In this document: positions 8,746 through 16,424 of the stretch, in pieces
Layout of the letters: the number at the start of each line of letters is the position of its first letter
How positions within the stretch are numbered: position 1 is the first letter of the stretch
From: an uncultured Coriobacteriaceae bacterium
GTDB lineage: Bacteria; Actinomycetota; Coriobacteriia; Coriobacteriales; Eggerthellaceae
Direction: 5' to 3'
DNA length: 64,000 bases
NCBI GenBank assembly: GCA_902768975.1
Contig: CACXMZ010000009.1
Coordinates: 1-64,000 of the forward strand
Made by a program: the position numbers and the translations under genes
Notes under the pieces: model-generated
Database searches by the model: none
Seen by the model: only the letters and a program-made list of their open reading frames with translations
What the model was told of the DNA's origin: nothing

Positions 8746-9645
8746 ATGGAAACTATTCAACAAAACGACACGGGTGCGGCAGTACAAGACGTACAACAAA
8801 AATTGGCCGCGCTCGGTTTTTTGGACGAAGAAGACGTAAGCGGCACCTTTGGTGAAGAAACTGCCGCTGCTGTTGAAGCCTTTTGTCGCGCCCATGCCCT
8901 GAACGTTTCACGGGTTGTGGACGACGTGGTTTGGGCGGCACTTCTGGACGCCTCCTTTGTCTTGGGCGACCGCACCCTGTACTTGCGCATGCCCTATTTC
9001 CATGGCAACGACGTGCTTCAGCTGCAAAATGCCCTGGGTGCCCTCGGCTTCCCCTGCGGCGACGGCGACGGCATTTTCGGCGCCACGACCGAAGCGGCGG
9101 TACGCAAGTTCCAAACCAATATGGGCCTGCCCACCGACGGCATTGCGGGCGCCTTCACCTATCGCGCCATTCGCAACCTTCAACATTCGTGGGACGGTAA
9201 GCATGGTCCCAGTTCGGCGCATATGGGCTTCGCTCGTGCAGCCAACGTGCTCGAACAGAATGCCCTCTGCCTCTTTGGCACCTGCGAATTCACGCGTTCG
9301 GTGGCAGCGCGCATGTCCAACTTGGCGCTTGCCACTAACCCCACTTCGAAAATCGTCAGCGCCGACTCTTTGCTCGTGGCTCCCGACGAAAACATGCTGC
9401 TCGTGCACATAGTTTTGCCAGGGGGCAGCCACGAAGAAAACGCACCCTTGCTTGTTTTCGACGAAGAAGACAGCTTTGCCGTGCGTTTGCGTTCAACTAT
9501 TGCCGCTGCTACGGGCAAGCCGCGTCGCATTGCTATCCAGCTGCCTGGCCAGCAATGGGAAGACGCGGGCGAAGGGCGTTCGGCCCAGCATTATGCAATC
9601 ACGCTTCTCGACGCGCTTTGTACAGCGCTCGAAACTGAAGGCTAG
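8746..9645 (+). CDS. Peptidoglycan-binding (PG_binding_1) repeat protein
   Basis: Two copies of the PG_binding_1 three-helix module are visible: residues about 5-65 (G-A-A-V-Q-D-V-Q-Q-K-L-A-A-L-G-F with G-T-F-G-E-E-T) and about 80-145 (G-N-D-V-L-Q-L-Q-N-A-L-G-A-L-G-F with G-I-F-G-A-T-T-E-A-A-V-R-K-F-Q). The C-terminal half (about 150-299) has no catalytic motif that I recognise; similar actinobacterial proteins carry an N-acetylmuramoyl-L-alanine amidase domain here, but I do not see its zinc ligands. No signal peptide or membrane helix is present, which is odd for a wall-binding protein and suggests a cytosolic or co-exported role. The next gene, glmU, makes a peptidoglycan precursor and starts 9 bp later, so the two are likely co-transcribed. 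Confidence 0.8.
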   Translation: METIQQNDTGAAVQDVQQKLAALGFLDEEDVSGTFGEETAAAVEAFCRAHALNVSRVVDDVVWAALLDASFVLGDRTLYLRMPYFHGNDVLQLQNALGALGFPCGDGDGIFGATTEAAVRKFQTNMGLPTDGIAGAFTYRAIRNLQHSWDGKHGPSSAHMGFARAANVLEQNALCLFGTCEFTRSVAARMSNLALATNPTSKIVSADSLLVAPDENMLLVHIVLPGGSHEENAPLLVFDEEDSFAVRLRSTIAAATGKPRRIAIQLPGQQWEDAGEGRSAQHYAITLLDALCTALETEG

Positions 9646-9654
9646 GAGTTAAGC

Positions 9655-11019
9655 ATGAACGTAACCGCAATCGTACTGGCTGCCGGGGCAGGCACGCGTA
9701 TGAAGTCCGAAAAACCCAAGGTGGTGCACGAAGTTCTGGGTAAGCCGCTTATTCGTTGGGTGGTAGACACGGCGCGTCAGGCGGGTGCTGAACAGATTAT
9801 TTGCGTGCTTGGCCACAAGCGCGAACAGGTGGAACCCCTGGTGGCAGACGACACGACGGTGGTGGTGCAGCTTGAACAAAAGGGCACGGCCGACGCGGTA
9901 GCCGTGTGCCGCACCGCTGTTTCGGAAGGCACCAAGTCGGTGCTGGTCCTAAATGGCGACTGCCCCCTCATTACGCCGCAGACCTTGACCGAATTGGTGA
10001 AGGCGCGCGAAACGAGCAACGCCGGCGTTGCAGTGCTCACGATGGAAGCCCCCGACCCGCAGGGTTATGGCCGCATTGTACGCGACGCGGGCGGCATGGT
10101 GGAATGCATTGTGGAACAAAAGGACTGCGACGAAGTGCAGGCAGCTATCACCGAATGCAATTCGGGCTTCTATTGCTTCGACGCTTCCATGCTTTTCGAA
10201 GCGCTAGCAAAGGTCGACAGCAACAATTCGCAGGGCGAATTCTATCTTACCGACGTTATTCAGATTGCGCGCGAAAGCGGTCGTGCTGCCATTGGCGTTA
10301 AGGCTGAAGACGTGAACGAATGCCTGGGCGTTAATACCCGCGTTCAACTGGCTGAAGCAACCAAGATTTTGCAGCTGCGCATTAACCATGCTCACATGCT
10401 CGACGGCGTGACCATTATCGACCCCGACCAGGCCTGGATTGGGCCTGACGTGGTGCTGGAAAACGACATCGAAATTTGGCCCCAGACCTTCCTGGCGGGG
10501 CATACCCATATTGGTGAAGGCACGGTCATTGGCTACAACAGCCGCCTCATCGACACCCAGGTGGGGGCCCAGTGCAACATCTATGAAACCGTTGCCGTGG
10601 ATGCCATCATCGAAGACGGGTGCACCTGTGGGCCGCGTGCTTACCTGCGCCCCGGTGCTCATTTGTGCAAGGGTGCGAAGGTGGGAACTCACGTCGAAAT
10701 AAAGAAGTCGGTCGTGGGCCCTGGTTCGAAGGTGCCGCACCTTTCCTACATCGGCGACGCCACCATTGGTGAAGGCGTCAATATTGGGGCAGGTACCATC
10801 ACCTGCAACTACGACGGTGTAAACAAACACGCAACCACCATTGGTGATAACACCTTCATTGGCAGCGACACTATGCTGGTTGCTCCGGTTAGCGTTGGCT
10901 CGGACGTAGTGGTTGGCGCTGGTTCGGTTATTACCGACGACGTGCCCGACGGCGCCTTGGCCCTCGGTCGTGCCCATCAGGTTGTGAAAGAAGGGTATAA
11001 AGAATCCCTCGAAGGCTAA
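9655..11019 (+). CDS. glmU: Bifunctional GlmU: GlcN-1-P acetyltransferase and UDP-GlcNAc pyrophosphorylase
   Basis: Makes UDP-N-acetylglucosamine from glucosamine-1-phosphate, acetyl-CoA and UTP for wall synthesis. The N-terminal uridylyltransferase shows L-A-A-G-x-G-T-R-M at residues 7-15 with the K-x-x-K-V-x-H loop after it. The C-terminal half is a left-handed beta helix with hexapeptide repeats, ending in the acetyltransferase site (T-C-N-Y-D-G-V-N-K-H). The 454 residues are normal for the full bifunctional enzyme. Confidence 0.96.
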   Translation: MNVTAIVLAAGAGTRMKSEKPKVVHEVLGKPLIRWVVDTARQAGAEQIICVLGHKREQVEPLVADDTTVVVQLEQKGTADAVAVCRTAVSEGTKSVLVLNGDCPLITPQTLTELVKARETSNAGVAVLTMEAPDPQGYGRIVRDAGGMVECIVEQKDCDEVQAAITECNSGFYCFDASMLFEALAKVDSNNSQGEFYLTDVIQIARESGRAAIGVKAEDVNECLGVNTRVQLAEATKILQLRINHAHMLDGVTIIDPDQAWIGPDVVLENDIEIWPQTFLAGHTHIGEGTVIGYNSRLIDTQVGAQCNIYETVAVDAIIEDGCTCGPRAYLRPGAHLCKGAKVGTHVEIKKSVVGPGSKVPHLSYIGDATIGEGVNIGAGTITCNYDGVNKHATTIGDNTFIGSDTMLVAPVSVGSDVVVGAGSVITDDVPDGALALGRAHQVVKEGYKESLEG

Positions 11020-11090
11020 GTGGCGCAAAAAGTGGAGTAAGCTGCAAGAAGAAGCTAATAAGGCACAATGACATAAAGAAGGAGCGCGCA

Positions 11091-12071
11091 ATGTCAGAAC
11101 CAATTCAGATGACAAAATCCTTGGCAGTCTTTTCGGGTTCGGCAAACCCTGAACTGGGCGACCAGATTGCAGAAGAGCTGGGCATTTCCCTGGGTAACGT
11201 TAAGCTTGAAAAGTTTGCTAATGGCGAAATCTACGCGCGCTATATGGAAACCGTTCGCGGTGCCGACGTCTTCATTATTCAATCGGTAGCGGGCGAACAC
11301 GTTAACGACGCGCTCATGGAATTGCTTATTATGGTGGACGCCGCCAAGCGCGCTTCGGCCCGCACCATTACGGCCGTGGTTGCCCACTATGGCTATTCGC
11401 GCCAGGACCGCAAAGCCGCCGCGCGTGAACCCATTACGGCCAAGCTTGTGGCTGATCTGCTAACCGTGGCAGGCACCACGCGCATTATCACCGTCGACTT
11501 GCACCAGGGTCAAATCCAGGGCTTCTTCAATATTCCTGTGAACCACCTAACGGCCCTCGACCTGCTGGCCGACTACTTCAAGTCGAAAAACTTCGACCCA
11601 AGCAACTTGTGCGTAGTTTCTCCCGACCTGGGGCGCGCCAAGGCAGCCAAGAAACTGGCCGATATCATGGGCGCCGACCTGGCCATCATGCACAAAGGTC
11701 GCCCCAAGCACAACCAGGCAGAAATTACCGCGCTCATTGGCGACGTGAATGGCAAGATCTGCATCCTCAACGACGACATGATCGACACGGCTGGTTCGCT
11801 CGTGGCTGCTATCGACACCCTGAAGAACAACGGGGCCGACAAGGTGTATGCTTGCGCCACGCACCCCGTTTTCTCTGGTCCGGCGTACGAACGCCTTGAA
11901 AATGCACCCGTGGAAGAAGTGGTGGTATGCAACACCATCCCTGTTCCGCTGGAAAAGCAAACGGGCAAGATTAAGGTTGTAAGTGTGGCACCGCTTTTCG
12001 CACGCGCCATCAACAACGTCTTTAGCAACGGCAGTATTTCGGTCTTGTTTGACCCCGACTTTGCGCTCTAG
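11091..12071 (+). CDS. prs: Ribose-phosphate pyrophosphokinase
   Basis: Makes PRPP from ribose-5-phosphate and ATP for purine, pyrimidine and His/Trp synthesis. Marks seen: H-Y-G-Y-S-R-Q-D-R-K flexible-loop region, D-L-H-Q-G-Q-I-Q-G-F-F near residues 133-143, V-S-P-D-L-G-R-A-K, and the PRPP loop N-D-D-M-I-D-T-A-G-S. Length 326 is slightly above the usual 315. AAGGAG precedes the ATG. The glmU-prs order is common in Gram-positive bacteria. Confidence 0.96.
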   Translation: MSEPIQMTKSLAVFSGSANPELGDQIAEELGISLGNVKLEKFANGEIYARYMETVRGADVFIIQSVAGEHVNDALMELLIMVDAAKRASARTITAVVAHYGYSRQDRKAAAREPITAKLVADLLTVAGTTRIITVDLHQGQIQGFFNIPVNHLTALDLLADYFKSKNFDPSNLCVVSPDLGRAKAAKKLADIMGADLAIMHKGRPKHNQAEITALIGDVNGKICILNDDMIDTAGSLVAAIDTLKNNGADKVYACATHPVFSGPAYERLENAPVEEVVVCNTIPVPLEKQTGKIKVVSVAPLFARAINNVFSNGSISVLFDPDFAL

Positions 12072-12099
12072 ATTTCGCTGTTCTATCGAACAGCGAAAT
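12072..12099 (+). other. Perfect 12-bp stem-loop directly after prs
   Basis: ATTTCGCTGTTC (12072-12083) pairs with GAACAGCGAAAT (12088-12099) around a TATC loop. It begins at the prs stop codon. No T-run follows, so it may work as an mRNA 3'-end structure rather than a classic terminator. Confidence 0.6.
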
Positions 12100-12133
12100 G
12101 AATCGACGTTGCGCTCAGTTCATGTACTTCATC

Positions 12134-12191
12134 TTGCCCCTTGTTTTGCACTTCGTGTACCCTAGTACACGTCAGTGCAAAGGCGGGGCAA
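12134..12191 (+). other. 58-nt composite imperfect hairpin between prs and pth
   Basis: Three nested stems: TTGCCCC (12134-12140) with GGGGCAA (12185-12191), TTGCACT (12146-12152) with AGTGCAA (12174-12180), and GTGTAC (12155-12160) with GTACAC (12165-12170). AGTTCA at 12117 could also pair with TGAACT at 12203. Purpose unknown; could be a cis-acting leader of pth. Confidence 0.5.
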
Positions 12192-12246
12192 TCTAAAGCG
12201 CCTGAACTAATGCTCACTGACTTTTATTTGACCAAGGAGTTCTGCA

Positions 12247-12804
12247 TTGTTTCTGATAGTCGGTTTAGGAAACCCAGGTGAAGAATATGAAAACACGCGG
12301 CATAACGCAGGTTTTCAAGTAATTGATGCGCTTGCGAAAGACGCAGGTGCGAACTACTGGAAAACCGAATGCGGCGCCCTAACGGCGAAGGGTGTCCTAG
12401 CCGACATCGACGTTGTGCTTGCCAAACCCATGAGCTTCATGAACGTTTCGGGTGGGCCCGTGAAGCAACTGTGCAATGCCTACGGCGTGGATCCGGCCCA
12501 CCTTATTGTTGTGCACGACGACCTCGATATTGAACCTGCCCACATTCGCGTGAAGCAGGGTGGGGGTAGCGCGGGGCACAACGGGCTGAAATCCATTACC
12601 GAAAAGCTGGGGACACCTGAATACTTCCGTGTACGCGTGGGTATAGGGCGCCCACCTGGGCGTATGGAGTCTGCCGACTACGTGCTGGCGCAAATCAAAA
12701 AGGCTGACCTCGACGACTTTGTGGCGTCATGCGTGCAGGCTATTCGCGCCATTCCGTGCCTTATAGAATACGGCCTCGAAGAAACCCAACAGCAATTTAA
12801 TTAA
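12247..12804 (+). CDS. pth: Peptidyl-tRNA hydrolase
   Basis: Releases tRNA from peptidyl-tRNA that drops off ribosomes. The N-terminus reads F-L-I-V-G-L-G-N-P-G-E-E-Y-E-N-T-R-H-N-A-G, with catalytic His at about residue 19, and H-D-D-L-D and G-G-G-S-A-G-H-N-G-L-K-S further on. The start is a TTG, supported by AAGGAG 7 bp upstream and by the fact that the family motif begins at residue 2-3. The 185-residue length is normal. The structured repeat copy A begins 50 bp after the stop. Confidence 0.95.
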   Translation: MFLIVGLGNPGEEYENTRHNAGFQVIDALAKDAGANYWKTECGALTAKGVLADIDVVLAKPMSFMNVSGGPVKQLCNAYGVDPAHLIVVHDDLDIEPAHIRVKQGGGSAGHNGLKSITEKLGTPEYFRVRVGIGRPPGRMESADYVLAQIKKADLDDFVASCVQAIRAIPCLIEYGLEETQQQFN

Positions 12805-12853
12805 ATAGTTCAAGCAACACTTCAGAGCAAATGGGTTCCGGATTGCTTTTTCC

Positions 12854-12983
12854 CGACCGCTCTCGCTGTTCGTGAAAACAATTCACTGGATTGTTTTCAC
12901 TCATGCGCTCCGCTTGACGTTCGTTAACTATTAAAGTGCGAATTTCGCTCGCGAAATCCGCAGTATTTGTACTCTCGACATCG
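12854..12983 (+). repeat. Structured intergenic repeat, copy A
   Basis: About 130 bp shared with copies B and C. Hairpin 1 is GTGAAAACAAT / ATTGTTTTCAC around TCACTGG (12872-12900). Hairpin 2 is GCGAATTTCG / CGAAATCCGC (12938-12961) with one mismatch. The conserved ends are CGACCGC and CGACATCG. This is the most divergent of the three copies, yet hairpin 1 keeps full pairing. It fills the gap between pth and recJ. Confidence 0.8.
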
Positions 12984-13064
12984 GAAAAAGCAACCCAGAA
13001 CCCATTTACTATGTTGTAGAATACTAGGTGAAACATTTACTCGTACGCGTTAGGTATTTCTTAA

Positions 13065-16000
13065 GTGTCAGCACGGTTCTACATTAAGCCGGCGGAAGGC
13101 TCCGCTGTTGCCACCTTGCAGCAACAGCTTGGTTTGCCACGTTTTATGGCAACCACGTTGGTGGCGCGCGGCATTACCAGCCCGCAGGACGCACGCGAAT
13201 TCCTGGAGCCCAGCCTGGACCGCGACTGGCTCAACCCCTACGACATTCCTGGCATGCAAGACGTGATCGACGTGCTCGAGCGCGCCGTTAAGCAGCAGCA
13301 ACGCATCCTGGTTTTTGGCGACTTCGACCTCGACGGGCTTTCGGCCACAACCGTGCTTACTCGCGGTTTGCGCGCCTTAGGTGCCGACGTCATTCCCTTC
13401 GTGCCGCGCCGCAGCATGGAAGGCTATGGCATCACCGAAGCGGCCATCGAACGTTGCATGCTCCACAAGCCCGACGTGCTGGTAACGGTGGACTGTGGCA
13501 TTTCCTGCCGCGACGAAGTAAAGGTGCTCCAGCGCCGTGGCGTGGAAGTGCTTATTACCGACCATCACGAACCTGCCGAACTGGTGCCTGAAGGGGTGCC
13601 CCTGTGCGACCCTAAGCTCGAAGACAACAACAGCTGCGGCATGCTGGCCGGGGTGGGCGTAGCCCTCATGTGCGTGCAGGCCTTAGGCTCGCGTTTTGGC
13701 CAGCCCCATCTCTGGCGCGAAATGACTGACTTCGCCACCTTGGGCACCATCGCCGACCTTATGCCTATGACGGGTGCCAACCGTGCCTTAGTGGCCGACG
13801 GCGTTCAACGCATGAATGAAAAACCGCGTCCTGCTATTAGCGCCTTGCTAGCTTCCGCAGGGGCAGGCGGCACACCCATTGCAGCGAATGGCCTTTCCTT
13901 TAGCATTATTCCGCGCCTGAACGCAGCAGGGCGCATGGGCGACGCGCAATTAGCCCTTGACCTGCTCTTATGCGACGACTTCGACGAAGCAAGCCGCCTT
14001 GCTGCGGAACTTGAAAGCGTCAACGACCAGCGCCGTACTATCGAAGCTGAACTTGTTGAAATCGCCAGCATGCAGGCTGAAGAAATCTATACGGGCCAGC
14101 GCGCCTTGGTCGTTTCGGGCGTGGGCTGGCATGAAGGCGTGAAGGGCATTGTGGCCAGCCGCCTCGTGCGCACCTATGGCGTACCCGTCCTGCTTTTTAC
14201 CATCGACGAAGACGGCCAGGCACGCGGGAGCGGCCGCAGCGTGGGCCAGGTTAATCTCTTTAAGGCCGTGGAGTCCTGCGCCGACTTGCTCACCCGTTTT
14301 GGTGGCCATGAAGCCGCCGTGGGCGTTACGCTTCCTGCCATAAACCTGGGGGAATTCACGCGCCGCCTCTGTGCCTACATGGACGAACTTCCCGCCGACA
14401 ATTTCCATCCGCGGGTCGACATCGATGCCGTCGTAGACCTGAGCGACCTCACGCTTGAAAACGTCAAAGCTCTTGCTGCCATGGCACCCTATGGTCAGGA
14501 AAATACCTCGCCGGTTTTTCTTGCCCAGGACGTGATGATTTCACGCTGCCGTGCGGTTGGCGCTGAAAAGAACCACTTCTCGTGTTTCCTCACCAATGGG
14601 CGCGACGAAGTGGCGGGCATCATGTTCCATTGCTCCGACATCGACATGCTCATGCAGTGTTCCTGCATCGTCAATGTTGCCTTCGAACTCCAGATTGACG
14701 AGTGGCGCGGCCGCGAAACCGTCAAGGCCATGATCGACTGCCTTGAACCGGCGGCACCGTGCGCTGCTCTCAAGGACTGGCTCGACCCTGAAACCTCTGC
14801 CTTTGTCGACAAGCTTTATGCTGCGGGCGACGTAGAACTGGTTGCCGACGAAGTGGGTTCGGCGGAAGAAGAAGAGCTCACCGAAATTGAACGTGAAGCA
14901 AACCGCGAAAGTTGGGTAGCCCAGGCAGCGCAGAACCCCCAGGCCCTGCGCACCGACATAGTTAAGGCCTTTATTGGGGAAAGCCCGCTCTTGCCTGCGC
15001 AGGCTGAAGTCTTGGATTACTTGGATCGCGGCGAATCCGTGCTGGCTGTTATGGCAACGGGGCGCGGCAAATCGCTCATTTTCCAGGTCCATGCAGCCAT
15101 GCGCGCGCTTGCCAAAGGGGAAGCGAGCCTGTTTGTGTACCCCCTGCGTGCCCTCATCGCCGACCAGGCCTTCCACCTGCGCGAAGCGCTCGTTCCCTTT
15201 GGCGTGGTAACCGAAGTCCTGACGGGCGAAACGAGCCCTGAAGAACGCAAGCGTATTATGGCGGGCCTTGCGGACGGTTCGGTCGACATTGTGGCAACCA
15301 CACCTGAATACCTCAGTTTCCATGCTGCTGAACTGGCAGAATGCAAGCGCATTCGTTTTGCAGTGGTGGATGAAGCCCACCATATCGGGCTTGCCAAGGC
15401 AGGGAACCGCCCCGCGTACGCCAAGCTCGGCGAAGCCTTCGAACGCATGGGAAACCCCGTCGTGCTTGCTCTCACGGCAACAGCGGGGCCAGACGTAACC
15501 GCCACCATTGAAGGCAAGCTTAAAACCAAGCAGCGTGTGGTTGATGCCACGGCGCGCAGTAATATGGAATTCGACGACCAGCGCAACCTCAAGAACCGTG
15601 AACAGTACTTAGCAAGCATTATTGCGTCGGGCGAAAAAACGGTCATCTACGTGAATTCGCGCAGTGCTTCGGTTGCCTTGGCGCGCACCCTGCGTGAACA
15701 GGTGCCCCAGATTGCGCCTCTTATTGGTTTTTATAACGCCGGGCTCAACCGCCGCGAACGTAAACGCGTGGAAGAACTCTTCCGCAAGGGTACTCTGGCG
15801 GTACTGGTTTCCACTTCGGCCTTTGGCGAAGGCGTCAACATTCCCAATATTCGCCACGTGGTGCTCTATCACATGCCTTACAACGAAGTTGAGTTTAACC
15901 AGATGAGCGGCCGGGCAGGGCGCGACGGCGAACCAGCCATTGTGCATGCCCTGTTCAGCGACGAAGACGCGCGCGTCAACGAAGGAATTCTGACCGAAGC

Positions 16001-16424
16001 AACGCCCAACCACGACACGCTTGCCCAGGTGTACCGCGAACTGCGGCGAAGCCAGCAAGAAGGCGGCGGTGCACCTTTCGCAGCGAGCAACGCCGAACTG
16101 GCGGAAAGTTGCAGCGCCCGCGACGCCCACCATGAAGTGAGCCCCCAAAGCGTGGAATGTGCAGTTGCCGTTTTCCGCGAACTGGGTCTTATCGAAACGC
16201 GCCCCGGCGAAGGCCCCGACCGTGTGCGCAGCATTCGCGTAGTGGAAACGCAGAGCAAGGTCGAACTTGAAGACAGCGTGCGTTACCGCGAAGGGCTCGA
16301 TGAAATTGATATTTTCAAGGACTTCCGCGACTGGGTCCGTTCAAGCAACGCTGAAGTCTTGCATAAGCGCATTATTGCCCCTATTCTTCCTACTAGTGAA
16401 GTGGAAGGGGGTGAAGGCGCGTGA
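13065..16424 (+). CDS. recJ: Single-strand exonuclease RecJ fused to a RecQ-like DEAH helicase
   Basis: Residues 1 to about 560 are RecJ: D-F-D-L-D-G at 86-91, V-D-C-G-I-S at 142-147 and D-H-H at 166-168 are the DHH metal-binding motifs, followed by a DHHA1 domain and an OB-like region. After an acidic linker, a superfamily 2 helicase runs from about 625 on: A-T-G-R-G-K-S (Walker A, near 662), D-E-A-H near 768, L-T-A-T-A-G, and Q-M-S-G-R-A-G-R-D-G. A winged-helix-like tail follows. At 1119 residues it is about twice a normal RecJ. A helicase that unwinds DNA and a 5'-3' nuclease that digests the freed strand would sit in one chain. GTG start; the stop overlaps the rel start by 4 bp (GTGA). 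Related fusions may exist in other Coriobacteriia. Confidence 0.9.
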   Translation: MSARFYIKPAEGSAVATLQQQLGLPRFMATTLVARGITSPQDAREFLEPSLDRDWLNPYDIPGMQDVIDVLERAVKQQQRILVFGDFDLDGLSATTVLTRGLRALGADVIPFVPRRSMEGYGITEAAIERCMLHKPDVLVTVDCGISCRDEVKVLQRRGVEVLITDHHEPAELVPEGVPLCDPKLEDNNSCGMLAGVGVALMCVQALGSRFGQPHLWREMTDFATLGTIADLMPMTGANRALVADGVQRMNEKPRPAISALLASAGAGGTPIAANGLSFSIIPRLNAAGRMGDAQLALDLLLCDDFDEASRLAAELESVNDQRRTIEAELVEIASMQAEEIYTGQRALVVSGVGWHEGVKGIVASRLVRTYGVPVLLFTIDEDGQARGSGRSVGQVNLFKAVESCADLLTRFGGHEAAVGVTLPAINLGEFTRRLCAYMDELPADNFHPRVDIDAVVDLSDLTLENVKALAAMAPYGQENTSPVFLAQDVMISRCRAVGAEKNHFSCFLTNGRDEVAGIMFHCSDIDMLMQCSCIVNVAFELQIDEWRGRETVKAMIDCLEPAAPCAALKDWLDPETSAFVDKLYAAGDVELVADEVGSAEEEELTEIEREANRESWVAQAAQNPQALRTDIVKAFIGESPLLPAQAEVLDYLDRGESVLAVMATGRGKSLIFQVHAAMRALAKGEASLFVYPLRALIADQAFHLREALVPFGVVTEVLTGETSPEERKRIMAGLADGSVDIVATTPEYLSFHAAELAECKRIRFAVVDEAHHIGLAKAGNRPAYAKLGEAFERMGNPVVLALTATAGPDVTATIEGKLKTKQRVVDATARSNMEFDDQRNLKNREQYLASIIASGEKTVIYVNSRSASVALARTLREQVPQIAPLIGFYNAGLNRRERKRVEELFRKGTLAVLVSTSAFGEGVNIPNIRHVVLYHMPYNEVEFNQMSGRAGRDGEPAIVHALFSDEDARVNEGILTEATPNHDTLAQVYRELRRSQQEGGGAPFAASNAELAESCSARDAHHEVSPQSVECAVAVFRELGLIETRPGEGPDRVRSIRVVETQSKVELEDSVRYREGLDEIDIFKDFRDWVRSSNAEVLHKRIIAPILPTSEVEGGEGA

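Noticed and set aside
12854-12983. Small protein gene inside the repeat elements
   Set aside because: Frames differ between copies A, B and C while the stems are kept, so the conserved thing is structure, not a peptide.
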